Below, piece by piece: positions 23,490 through 33,534 of a DNA stretch of 64,000 bases; the stretch's first letter is position 1, and each line of letters begins with the position of its first letter. The stretch is taken from contig OX104127.1 in the NCBI GenBank assembly GCA_944470555.2, positions 139,766,786 to 139,830,785 on the forward strand, given 5' to 3'. Below the pieces are notes generated by a model that saw only the letters and a list, made by a program, of their open reading frames with translations, searched no databases and had not been told where the DNA came from. A program made the position numbers and the translations under genes. This DNA is from Heterobilharzia americana (taxonomy: Eukaryota > Platyhelminthes > Trematoda > Strigeidida > Schistosomatidae).

Positions 23490-24830
23490 CGCAATCATTG
23501 GTAAACCAAATTATTTTTCTGAATTAGATCAATAGGATCTTTTAACCTACAAAGCTTGTTTCTAAGTGAGTTTGTAGGTTTAAGTGCCACCTTAATCCTA
23601 GCCTTATTGAGAATTCTTCGTAGTACTTTTCAGGTCCTTTCCTTTTATGGTAACACAGCAGGGGCCTTGAATTCTCTCTCACGGTGTCACCATTATTACT
23701 ATTAGTACTACTACTACTTCGAATACTTATCTTTCAATTTCTTATGAATTTATTTATAGATTTAGGTGGGTAATTATTGAACCACAAGCTGTTCTTGATG
23801 TGTCTAATTTCTTGCCGTAGATTTTCTGGCCTACTGGTAAGCTTTTCTGCCCTATCACTTCGGCATTTAACTAGGCCTACTTTAACTAAGATGGGTGAGA
23901 TGATTTGAAGTCTAAGTAGCGATTTGAATGAGAAGATTTCCTATAGACACTAATCTCTAAACCTTCGTCTTATTTTCTTGCAATAATCTTGCAATTCAAC
24001 CTCTCTAGCTCACCTTCATCACTTTCTAAGTCACAGGTAAATCCGAGTACATTCGCTACTGAATTTATATCTGCCAAGAACCTGTTGATGTGTTCCGATT
24101 TCAGTATTGTACACGTATCATCTACATATCAGAACCATATCTTTATAGTAGGACTAAATATTTGAAGGACCATCTGTTCCTAACTACCCATAAATATGTC
24201 TACAACGATAGGGGATATTAGTGATCCTATGGCAACCGCTTCAGTCTGTTTGTACATTTCATTTTGAAACTTAAAACTGTCAGGCACAGTTGTACTCCTA
24301 GAATGATTTCCTCGATCAGCACCTTAGTTCGATGCGTAAGCTCATTGTCATCCTTAAGAACATTTCTAACTTCTTCTAATGCCGTATCGATAGGTATATT
24401 CGTGTAAAGGCTGGGCTAGTCACGTCAAAACTAACGACTTTCTCACTGTTATGGGCTCGTACATCATCTAATCATTCACATTCCGGATGTAGTCAAATCC
24501 CTTCATTACAACTGTTGAGTTGCTTTTATCCGACTTAACAGTAACTATATTGTCATCATGTTCAGGGTCCCTAAAGCTTCTCTTTCTGGCTTGGGTAAGT
24601 TAGGTTTCATTTTCTTCTGTATTTTCGGTGTTAGAACACACTGTGCACTTACCTCATCTGCAATTACCTTATCCACTGAACTTAACGGCATTTTTATTCT
24701 GGGAACAACATCTTCTAGTTTCAGTTCATAAAGGTCGGCACTGAAATTAAGGCCTTTCTCTAGTACTTTTACTTCTGTTGAGCTTAGAACTCTATCTGAG
24801 AGACTGACAACCACTTAGACTAATAGATCA
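23490..24830 (-). pseudogene. Penelope-like element: reverse transcriptase and linker
   Basis: Read from 24,814 downwards: an amino-terminal part with LSSTEVKVLEKGLNFSADLY and IVTVKSDKSNSTVVM, then VSFDVTS and SLYTNIPIDTALEEVRNVLK (about 24,330-24,430; RT motif with catalytic Asp). QTEAVAIGSLISPIVVDIFM follows (about 24,195-24,255), then YVDDTCTILKSEHINRFLAD, with the catalytic YVDD codons at 24,117-24,128. The linker corresponding to 12,860-13,080 and the approach to the nuclease follow. The expected segment between the VVM block and VSFDV is deleted, and there are frameshifts and stops. Penelope-like elements are telomerase-related retroelements with a GIY-YIG nuclease; here the nuclease is lost at the SINE-C junction. 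Confidence 0.85.
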
Positions 24831-25140
24831 CTAGTGATGTACTATTGTTAATTTCCATATTGTTGACTGAATACTTTTCTTCCATGAGTTTGTTGGACTT
24901 CTGACTTTGATTATTTTTGGATTTCTTGAGTGCAGCTGATCTTGCTTTATTGCAGTTGTCCATCACAGTGCCCAAGTTTTACTCCTATATCAATAGATTC
25001 ATCGTTTTATTCTTCCAAGATGAGTTGCATGACAAACATTTCTCTGTACTTCTACAAACTTCTAACATATGGAAGAAAGTTAGTTAACATTTTATATCGT
25101 ATAACGTAACCCAGGCTTCAAGTGTTTAGAAGATTAGAGA
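24831..25140. other. Unassigned DNA
   Basis: Includes CAGTGCCCAAGTTTTACTCC (24,966-24,985), a phrase repeated near 28,042 and 57,998. It may be the edge of an undescribed repeat. Confidence 0.4.
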
Positions 25141-25388
25141 GTGAATTTAAGGGCTACCCTAACAACTGGTGAAATAACCAATAAGGCTTTGGTATTACGG
25201 CCAGCAAGGCAGTTTTTCACAAAGAAACGTAGTTGAAAGTAACCTCAAAGCCATCCTAGCTACAAAAAATACCCAGTCAGATGTCTCTATTTTATGAAAA
25301 TCTGCCTTTCAAGCCAAAATGAAGAAATCTAATTTTTTTATTTGAGTGACTCTAAGGGCCACCCTGGCAACTTCAGGGATAACCAATA
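25141..25388. repeat. Two FB fold-back half-units
   Basis: CTAACAACTGGTGAAATAACC (about 25,158) and GGCAACTTCAGGGATAACCA (25,366-25,385) are two copies of the FB signature in the same orientation. The centre holds the family's GAAAATCTGCCTTTC stretch. Confidence 0.55.
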
Positions 25389-26001
25389 ATTATTATTATT
25401 AGTCTCTTGGAATCCAAATGGAACATAGGAATTCACTAACACGTCACCATTGCACTCTCTTCTATCCACTCACATCAACCTGGCCCCACCAATCCACACA
25501 ACCTTTCATTTCTTACTCACACCATAGCCTCCACTATCACCCTCGTCTCCGACACCAAACTCGTCGTTTCCCATACGAGTTCCACTTGACAGCCTCACCT
25601 CACCTGACTTGGACTGGCCTCGACTGGACTGGCTTGGAGCATGATATCCTCAAATGGTCTTCTCAGTGTATGTCCAATACAATGAAATTCAATCCAATCC
25701 AATCCAGTCCAGTCCATCTCCACTTTCCTCCACTCAATATTTGTTGAACGATGAGGGGGTTGTTGGTTGGTTCATTGTGGGACCAGTCAGAGTTCCTTGT
25801 TGTTTATTCTTATTATTCTGGTCATCTGTCTATTCCTCAGTATCGATTGAGGGTAGATAGTAGAGCAGCTGTTGATGAATGTTTGTAGTTTGTTGGAAAT
25901 GCTTTTCGTAACGCGCCGAGTCTCTCAACCATCACATCGAAGCACTGACTTAATTGACTGAATGAGTGTTGGTGATCCGGATGTTGTTCGCGCTTTATGC
26001 T

Positions 26002-26076
26002 GAGTGGAGTGGAGTGGAGTGGAGTGGAGTGGAGTGGAGTGGAGTGGAGTGGAGTGGAGTGGAGTGGAGTGGAGTG
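26002..26076. repeat. (GGAGT)n pentamer tract inside RTE-beta
   Basis: About 15 units. The matching place in the full-length RTE-alpha (about 32,541) has only GCACTCAGCAT, so the tract grew inside former coding DNA. Confidence 0.9.
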
Positions 26077-26549
26077 AAGCACATCTCTACACTGATTTCA
26101 GATTAATGCAGGAAAGTCTGTCTTGGTGTCTTTCCGATCCTGGTTGGTTTTCACATCCTCATCTGTGCCTGTCCCACCAGTAGTTGAAACGAAGCTGTCT
26201 AGGTAGATGGGTAGGTGAAAGAGACTACTTGCTTTGGATTTCTCCCGTTCATGGTGATTGATGCTTCTTATTATTGTTGTTGTTGTTGTTGATGATGATG
26301 ATGATTGGTTGGGTATCTTCATCATCTCTGTCTTCTCTATGTTCACCTGAAGGAAGTCCCGTCTTCCTTCACTGCCCTGCCTCGCCTCGCCTCACCTCTA
26401 CTGTCAACTCGTTGGCTCTCACCTGTAGATCTTCGAGTTAATGTGACATAAATCATCATCGTTGGCAAAATCCAAATCTTCTAGAGTCTTCTTATCCATC
26501 CCGTCAGTGTATGCGCCTCTTCTCACAGCTCCGCACGGTATGTTGCACG

Positions 26550-26716
26550 ATTCATTCCATTCCATTCCATTCCAATCCAATCCAATCCAATCCAATCCAG
26601 TCCAGTCCAGTCCAGTCCAGTCCAGTCCAGTCCAGTCCAGTCCAGTCCAGTCCAGTCCGGTCCAGTCCAGTCCAGTCCAGTCCAGTCCAGTCCAGTCAAG
26701 TCAAGTCAAGTCAAGT
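26550..26716. repeat. Compound pentamer tract CCATT/CCAAT/CCAGT/CAAGT
   Basis: Successive blocks of related pentamers, with CCAGT about 20 units. It sits where RTE-alpha encodes VDWIMQQ (about 32,135-32,155). Confidence 0.9.
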
Positions 26717-27826
26717 CAGCCACAATCAGGAAGATCATCGATGATATTAGACGACAACCTTGTCTTACACCTGTCCACTGTCATCACTTCAAAGGCATCA
26801 CTCAGCTTCCCATTGTCAATCACTTGACATGTGCCGTCTCCTTATAGTTGTTGAATGAGGTTGATAAATGTTTTTGGTGTTCCGTAGTGTTGAAGCAACT
26901 GCCAAATTACTTCTCGGTCGACGCCTCGATCGAAAGTCTTTTCAAAGTCAATAAATGTGAGGTAGAGAGTTGCCATTCTACCATTCTATACTCTCTTCTA
27001 TGATGATGTGTAGCGTAGCGTAGCGTCGCGTCGCGTCGCGTTGCAATTTGATCCACACATGATTTTTTCTTCCAGCCAGCCAGCCAGCCAGCCAACCAGT
27101 CAGGTTACCAGCCTCTTCCAGTGGTGGTTTCGAATACACTGCATTGTTTACTTTCTCCAGGATGATGTGGCCTAATATTTAGCTTGCTGTGGGTGGACAG
27201 AGGTGGAGCATGATTCCTCACCATTTCTTGCAAAGTCTTTGAGAGTCTCCCTTCTTTTGTAGTTTGACAGGGTAGTCCTTCTTCCAATTGATCAGTATGT
27301 GCCTTTCCTTCCTTCCTTCCTTCCTTCCTTCCTTCCTTCCTTGCAAGCCTTCTGCAGAAATGGTGTGGTGTGAAGATGTCTGCTGATGTCTCAGCGTCTG
27401 TTTTCAGTGCTTCTGGTGGAATTCCATCTGGTCCTACTGCTTCCCTCGATTTCACCAACTTTATGGTGTGCCGTTGAGGACTTCACTTCTGCTTTTGTCG
27501 TAGGGCTTGTGTTCACTGGTAATTGTGTGGCTGAACTGCTGGTGGTATTTATGGGCGAAGTGCAGATGGTGGCGGTGGTGGTGATGGTGGTCGATTGAAG
27601 AGTATTTGAAGTGGTTAACACATTGTTTCTTGTCTTTCTCTTCCTTGGTTACTAGCTTACCTTCACTATTTTTTAATGGCTTCATCTCTGTCGACCTATT
27701 CCGTCCCAGATGGTAACCTGGTTATTTGATTTGACGTTGTCAGTTCTCTCTTATCTGCAGCCTGTTTTTGCTTCATTTCTTTGAAGAGTTTCAACTCGAT
27801 TTTGAAGGTAGGTTCCTTGCACTAAG

Positions 27827-29792
27827 TTTTAATTGATCTACTAGATTTATCACACGGGAAGTTATTATTTACTGGATTAAGTTTCAAATACAATTTATCG
27901 TTTATAGTTATATCAAGGAACATATGATGGATGACATGACTATGGAAAATAAATTATATCCAAAGCGTAGTCCAGTAAATGATAATGTACCACTGCATAC
28001 TATTTCAAATAAATAATCTAATATGGAATAATACTCTACCACAGTGCCCAAGTTATACTCATACATCAATGAAATGTAGATTTGACAAGTTAAATACCAG
28101 AAGGCAATTGAAAATGATGTTTGTAGACTATAGGTGATATTATTAAAAGCCATTCGTGGTGTTGAAAATGCATTTACGTCATATCGTAATGCTAGCTGTT
28201 ACCTCATATTCCATTACTTATATCAGTATCTCTTCTTTAAGTCTAATAGCTTTCTACAACTCATGATCATATCATTCTTGTACTTCTTCAGTTTTCAATT
28301 TGTTGCTTGATGAGTTTTTGTGAGATGTGACAACTTGGATCGTAACACAGTAAACTCAGGCGTCATCTTGATATTGGCTAACTAAATACACCAATCATCC
28401 CGATGGACTTTTTTATTCGATCCCGGTGTAATTAACTTTGGTCCACAACCATTCCAAGTTCATATGAAAACTATTAATGTTTTTATTTGTCACAGTAATA
28501 GTAGAAATCAGACAGTTATTCATTGTGTACAGATTTTCTCGCTGCTAAATCCCTTTTCCTTGATCATTCACACACTTGTCATGCTTCTAAGATGCATCAG
28601 TTCCTTTCACATATGCTAATAGTACCACTTCTTCGACTTTCATAAATTCATATATGTACTTAATGGATTACGTCTAATTCAGATATGATTTCAGTAGATT
28701 ATAAGTAGTAAGTCAACAATTAAATCATATTTATATTCATTATGAAAACATCGTTATAAAAGTTGTTAAATATTTTAAATGATTGGATAACAAAACGTGA
28801 TCTTAAAAGTTAACTTATTACTACATAATGAGATGCTACTATGTAAAATGCAATAAATATTTATTCTTTATTAAACAAAATATTTACTTTTAATTTAGTG
28901 AAAACAATTCTATTTTATGCCCTCACACGTTTCTGTAGGTGCTATTTTGTCTGAGAACTTAGACCAACCTTGATTAACAAAAGAATAAGTTTCCTTTGCT
29001 TCAAGACTGACTTATTATACTAAAACGTTTCTGACTTACTTAAGCAAGTATATATGCAAAGTTTACCTGAATTTTGAAAATTCTAGTTGAATTTTAACTT
29101 TGTTGCCAAACGTATCATCATGTTGTTATACTAATTGATCCAGTTATGCTAAAATAATTAAACAATTTAAAGAAATTCCAGCAAAAAGTAGTATTGCATG
29201 CATTCGAGAAATATGCATTGCAAATAGTTCTAAACGATTCTATGAACTGCCGGAAAACTTCAGTGAACTTGTAATTAGTAACATGATAGTAATCATGGCA
29301 AAACAACAGCCTAGAGAAGGGTAATTTGGAAAATTGGTAGGTGATTGAAGAGCCCCAAAAAGATGTCCACGTTGATCATTTAAAATCCATAAATAGAAGA
29401 ACGCATGCGGTTGATGATAATGAGCATATCAGTTATCTCGAATGAATTCAAATTTGTGTAACCAATTCAATGTTAAAAATGCCATAGGTATGATTGAATG
29501 TACACAACTGGTTGGTGCAACCTATGAACATTTTAGCAAATTCACTGGTGTACAATATTGAAATTCCAAATGTAAAGCTGTGAAAGATGTTTTTGAAAAT
29601 ACTTGTCAGTCTGTTTTTCCGAAGTAGGAAGGAGAAAGTTCATCAAATACCCTTCTTCAAAGTGTCGGCAAATCATTCCCCTCATTTCCAACTTCACTTC
29701 ACGGTTACTTCAGACTACCTCACAACACAGTTTCAGCTGAAGAGTATTGAGGGATGATTTTTCATGATCCAGCAAAAAATTGTCAATCGGTT
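27827..29792. other. Outer part of left arm, no gene
   Basis: Non-RTE DNA, about 1.97 kb, matching 56,031-57,980 inverted. It contains A+T-rich sequence and a repeat-like stretch at 27,950-28,035. The open frames here (27,908-28,153 and 29,118-29,306, minus) recur in the other arm only because of the duplication. Two of 81 residues already differ in the first, so there is no sign of coding constraint. Confidence 0.6.
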
Positions 29793-29803
29793 AAAAGACA
29801 CCA
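29793..29803. repeat. Target-site duplication, left copy
   Basis: AAAAGACACCA directly before the RTE-alpha 5' end, repeated at 33,075-33,085. The uninterrupted site (reverse complement) is present once at 56,020-56,030 in the other arm. Confidence 0.92.
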
Positions 29804-29867
29804 ACCTCGCCTGATTAACTAGTTCACTAGTTACTAGCCGGTCCTAAGCCCGGGTAAAGAGGGAAGG

Positions 29868-30605
29868 TTGGGCATACGGATAGCAACCCTACCCCGTGAA
29901 ACAAATCTAACCGCTAAAGAAACTTCAAAGCACAAACAAAATATAAAAAATGAAAACAAACTTATTCCCCGCTGGAATCGGAGAGGCGAAATGACGCCAT
30001 TTGGTGAAAGCCTTCGGGAAGCCAATTGGCCGATGTGTCTTCTCTCGATGAAAGCGAAAGTAAACGTGGGGACATGGAATGTCCGTACGATGTTTGAACC
30101 CAGTAAGGCAGCCCAGATTGCAAATGAGATGAGAAGGTATCACATCGAAGTGCTTGGGATTTGCGAAAGCAGATGGAATGGAAGTGGACTCTCCAAACTG
30201 TCAACTGGAGAATCAATAATCTACTCTGATATTGTCACCCAGACGACAACCACGAGCACACTGAGTTATCGAGTGGCTATCATGATGTCCCCAAGAACAC
30301 CGAAGGCTCTCATGCAGTGGGAACCAATCTCCTCCAGGATCATGACAGCAAGATTCAACTCAAAAGGAAGAAAGGTCACAATCATACAATGTTATGCACC
30401 TACAAATAATGCAGAGCAAGAGAAGGAGGAATTCTACAGACAACTTCAATCAACACTGGACAAGACGTCAGTTGGCGATATCAAAATTCTAATGGGCGAC
30501 ATGAATGCCAAACTGGGAGCAGACAACACAGGAAGAGGACAAACCATGGGTCGAGAAGCGCTCCGTGAAATGAACGAGAATGGAGAACTATTTGCAGGCT
30601 TCTGA
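29868..30605 (+). pseudogene. RTE endonuclease (APE type), interrupted
   Basis: The recognisable nuclease begins at Met codon 30,048 (residue 61 of the open frame): VNVGTWNVRTM (Asn of the active site), then LGICESRWNG (catalytic Glu), YAPTN, and GDMNAKLG (Asp/Asn pair). The frame stops at 30,603-30,605, where another copy reads DFCLFNDLVIGG; the Cys codon has become TGA here. Reading on in the same frame gives AFNDLVIGG and QIDFISISRKWRRSLLDTRS. The final SDH motif is replaced by SHN, so the histidine region is also damaged. The nuclease nicks target DNA to prime reverse transcription. Confidence 0.9.
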
Positions 30606-30796
30606 GCATTCAACGATTTGGTGATTGGAGGCAGTGTGTGCAAACACAAGGATATTCACAAAGCGACATGGATTTCACCAGATGGACACACTAAAAATCA
30701 AATCGACTTTATCTCAATCTCAAGAAAGTGGAGACGCAGTCTACTTGACACAAGGTCAAGAAGAGGAGCAGATGTAGGTTCACACAACACTATCTA

Positions 30797-31168
30797 GTGC
30801 AAGGAACCTTCCAAATCAAGTTAAAAGCCTTCAAGGAAGCTGGTGATAGACCACAGTTCAAGTTCAACACGCAACAGAAACTGAAGGACGAAACTACAAA
30901 GGAGATCTTCACGTCAGCCATCAAGACAAAATGGGAGACAGCGAGCAACATCCCTGAAGAAACCTGTGTGGAAGAACACTGGAAGTCTTTGAAAGAGATG
31001 TGGAAAGAAACCTGCACAGCCGTATTAGGAAGGAAGAAGAAAGAAGATAAGGAATGGATCTCGATGGACACATGGAAGCTGATCGAGCAGGGAGAGGAGG
31101 ATGGTGAAGCAGAAGATAAACCAGTGCAAGGACGCTCAACGACAAGAGGAACTGAGCACAATGTATAA
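30797..31168 (+). pseudogene. RTE inter-domain linker, frameshifted
   Basis: This frame continues the protein between nuclease and RT (QIKLKAFKEAGDRPQFKFN, then AIKTKWETASN). It is shifted one base relative to the nuclease (break near 30,790) and returns to the original frame near 31,095, where the sequence GGAGAGGAGGATGG has changed length. The Met at its start is not a true start. Confidence 0.8.
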
Positions 31169-32705
31169 AACACTGGATAAAGAAGTGAAGAAGAGTGCAC
31201 GCAAAGACAAAAGACACTTCTACGACACACTGGCAAGTGAAGCAGAACAGGCTGCAGGTAAGAGAGACCTGACGACATTGTATCAAATAACCAGGTTGCT
31301 ATCAGGGAAGAGATCAACACAGATGAAACCAATAAAAGATGAAGAAGGAAATTTAATTACGAAAGAAGAGAAACAGAGGAAACGATGGGCCGACCACTTC
31401 AAGAAGCTCTTGAATCGACCACCACCTGCACTTCGTCCAGAAATACCACCTGCAGCCGCTGAATTACAAGTGAACATAAATCCCCCAACGAAAATGGAAG
31501 TCCTGAACGCCATAAAGCTACTGAAATGCGGGAAAGCAGCAGGACCAGATGGAATACCGCCAGAAGCACTGAGAACAGATGCAGAGACAACAGCGGCCAT
31601 GCTCACACCACTATTGCAGAAGGTGTGGAGGGAAGAGAAGGTACCTGACGATTGGAAGAAGGGTTACCTTGTCAAACTGCCGAAGAAGGGAGACCTCAGT
31701 GCTTGCAAGAACTGGCGAGGAATCACTCTCCTATCCACCCCAAGTAAAATATTAAGCCGCATCATCCTAGAGAGGCTTAAAGACGCACTGGATTCAAAAC
31801 TGCGACCGGAACAGGCAGGCTTCAGGAAGTACAAATCATGTGCAGACCAAATTGCAACGCTTCGTATCATCATAGAACAGAGCGTAGAATGGCAATCAGC
31901 TCTCTACCTCAACTTCATCGACTTTGAGAAGGCCTTTGACAGCGTCGACCGAGAAGTAATTTGGAAACTGCTTCAATACTACGGAGTACCGCAAACCTTT
32001 ATCCGCCTCATTCAACAACTATATGAAGATACCACATGCCAAGTAATCCACAATAAGAAGCTCAGTGATGCCTTTGAAGTGAAGACAGGAGTGAAACAAG
32101 GTTGCCTACTATCCCCCATGATATTCCTTATTGTGGTGGACTGGATCATGCAGCAAACAGTGAGGAGCGAGAAGAGGGGGATACACTGGACGGCGGAAAA
32201 GAACCTAGAAGACTTGGATTTCGCCGATGACTTATGCCTAATGTCACATAAACTTGAAGATCTGCAGGCAAAAACTAACAAGTTGACAGAAGAGGCAGCT
32301 AAGACGGGACTTCAGGTGAATATAGAGAAGACAGAAGTGATGAAGATACCTCACCACCACCATCAACAACAACAACAAACTCCAATCACCGTCAACAGGA
32401 GAAACTTGAAGGAAGTAACCTCCTTCACTTATCTAGGAAGCACTGTTTCAACTACAGGCGGGACGGACGAGGACGTCAAAGTCAGAATCGGAAAAGCAAG
32501 ACAGGCGTTCATTAGCCTGAAACCAGTGTGGAGATCTTCTGCACTCAGCATGCGGAACAAGATACGGATTTTCAACACCAACGTCAAGTCAGTGCTCTTG
32601 TATGGCTCAGAGACTTGGCGCGTCACGAAAGACATTTCCAATAAACTACAGACATTCATCAACAACTGCTTACGCTCGCTGCTGAAGATCAGATGGCCAG
32701 AATGA
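31101..32705 (+). CDS. RTE reverse transcriptase, long intact open frame
   Basis: 534 codons in the same frame as the nuclease. Order: basic linker, thumb-side entry with GKAAGPDGIPPEAL (about residues 142-155), NWRGITLL, LRPEQAGFRK, motif A FIDFEKAFDSVD with catalytic Asp 274, motif B GVKQGCLLSP (about 330-339), motif C FADD at residues 374-377 (codons 32,220-32,231), then LQVNIEKTEVM and YLGSTVSTTGG. All catalytic aspartates are present, unlike the copies in the two duplication arms (FTDD and FIDD). The frame ends early because of a 4-base insertion at CCAGAATGAAAG (about 32,697-32,708), so the conserved WRWIGH carboxy end is cut off. The Met at 31,101 is internal to the original polyprotein. 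Confidence 0.93.
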   Translation: MVKQKINQCKDAQRQEELSTMYKTLDKEVKKSARKDKRHFYDTLASEAEQAAGKRDLTTLYQITRLLSGKRSTQMKPIKDEEGNLITKEEKQRKRWADHFKKLLNRPPPALRPEIPPAAAELQVNINPPTKMEVLNAIKLLKCGKAAGPDGIPPEALRTDAETTAAMLTPLLQKVWREEKVPDDWKKGYLVKLPKKGDLSACKNWRGITLLSTPSKILSRIILERLKDALDSKLRPEQAGFRKYKSCADQIATLRIIIEQSVEWQSALYLNFIDFEKAFDSVDREVIWKLLQYYGVPQTFIRLIQQLYEDTTCQVIHNKKLSDAFEVKTGVKQGCLLSPMIFLIVVDWIMQQTVRSEKRGIHWTAEKNLEDLDFADDLCLMSHKLEDLQAKTNKLTEEAAKTGLQVNIEKTEVMKIPHHHHQQQQQTPITVNRRNLKEVTSFTYLGSTVSTTGGTDEDVKVRIGKARQAFISLKPVWRSSALSMRNKIRIFNTNVKSVLLYGSETWRVTKDISNKLQTFINNCLRSLLKIRWPE

Positions 32706-33031
32706 AAGAATAAGCAACAAGGAACTCTGGGAACGAACCAACAAACAAGAACCTATCACGCAACAAATATGCAGGAAGAAGTGGAGATGGATTGGGCATG
32801 CACTGAGAAGGCCGACTGAGGACATCACGCGTCAGGCCAGTCGCTCGAGTGGAATCCCCATGGGAAGCGACGAGTTGGGTGTCCGAGGTGAGGGTGACAT
32901 GGAGGAGGTCGTGCGAGGAGGAAATGAGAGGTTGTGGGCTGTCGTGGGACCAGGTTCAAAAGATCTCAGAGAACAGAGGTCACTGGAGACGTGCTACTGA
33001 AGCCCTATGTTCCACTAGGAACCCAAGGGAC
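32706..33031 (+). pseudogene. RTE carboxy-terminal domain, frameshifted
   Basis: Past the premature stop the family's carboxy end is still legible in pieces: ERISNKELW, KKWRWIGHALRRPTEDITRQ, then after a shift near 32,833 LEWNPHGKRRVG, then VRVTWRRSCEEEMRGCG and LCSTRNPRD to the true stop at 33,032-33,034. The function of this region is unknown to me beyond being a constant RTE feature. Confidence 0.85.

Positions 33032-33077
<46 letters not shown>
33032..33077. repeat. (AAT)n 3' tail of RTE-alpha
   Basis: About 15 AAT units immediately after the coding end. The second target-site copy (33,075-33,085) overlaps its last A residues. Confidence 0.92.
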
Positions 33078-33078
<1 letters not shown>

Positions 33079-33085
33079 GACACCA

Positions 33086-33534
33086 CTGGACAATTCTTTT
33101 CTATTTCAAGAAGGTGTTATAGTGTGGAACAAGAAGATATAAACCTCTAAAGCCTTTTTCAACCAATCGTTTTGCTTCGAGGTTTTAGGAGAAACTACGT
33201 GAACCAACGTGTAAGCATCAACTTGGTTGAAGGTATGAAATCAATAGGACATTTAAGTCTAGAAAGGCCAGTGTATATACATATATATATGAACCATTGT
33301 ATTTGCATATATTTGTTGATGCTACATTACACCTGTTTTCGTACCTCATTTTTCATTTATCGAAAAACTGAGTGGCCAGCGAGGAGTAAAATTTGGAGGC
33401 TGTTGTCCAAGTGTCTGCATATACAGTAATCACAAGATTATAAAAAGTGATGACAAAGATATCAGAAATACATATCCATCGTTTCTTTGTTTGCAGCTCT
33501 TCATAATCAAAAGCTTCCATGGATATCAATCTAG
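33086..33534. other. Left-arm DNA between two RTE elements
   Basis: 33,086-33,340 matches 55,731-56,019 inverted. 33,341-33,534 has no partner in the right arm because it lies in the deleted interval. No gene seen. Confidence 0.7.

Larger units (their letters stand above)
25389..27826 (-). mobile_element. RTE-beta copy 3, longest beta copy
   Basis: Runs on the minus strand from a 5' truncation near 27,826 to an AAT-rich 3' tail at about 25,389-25,403. Translated pieces include VGPDGIPPEAL (about 27,420) and NIEKTEMMKIPNQ (26,300-26,346). Coding sequence is interrupted by (AAGG)n at 27,307-27,343, CGACGC/CTACGC near 27,012-27,042, a compound pentamer tract at 26,550-26,716 and (ACTCC)n at 26,002-26,076. 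The 5' end lies at the outer edge of the large inverted repeat. Confidence 0.85.
29804..33074 (+). mobile_element. Full-length RTE-clade retrotransposon (RTE-alpha, SR2/SR3-like)
   Basis: 3.27 kb from the conserved 5' start ACCTCGCCTGATTAAC to a 3' AAT microsatellite tail, bounded by an 11-bp target-site duplication. It encodes an amino-terminal apurinic-type endonuclease and a reverse transcriptase in one original frame. Damage is light: a stop at 30,603-30,605, frameshifts near 30,790 and 31,095, a 4-base insertion near 32,702 and small shifts in the carboxy end. RTE elements insert by target-primed reverse transcription, which explains the short simple-repeat tail. The copy cannot be autonomous but is the best reference for the other copies here. 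Clade assignment is from the domain set and schistosome-like sequence; the named subfamily (SR2, SR3/Perere-3) is not certain. Confidence 0.93.

Noticed and set aside
24545..24814. Host protein fragment
   Set aside because: The frame is the amino-terminal part of a Penelope-like reverse transcriptase whose RT motifs continue downstream in shifted frames.
26002..26716. CRISPR-like or satellite array
   Set aside because: Simple pentamer runs without spacers, confined to RTE-beta coding positions, in a eukaryotic sequence.
26462..26827. Repetitive QSSPV-type protein
   Set aside because: It is a translation of the CCAGT pentamer tract inside a dead RTE-beta copy.
29118..29306. Frame conserved in both duplication arms as a real gene
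   Set aside because: Conservation is explained by the recent inverted duplication. The neighbouring pair 27,908-28,153 and 57,654-57,899 already differs at two of 81 residues, so there is no sign of constraint.
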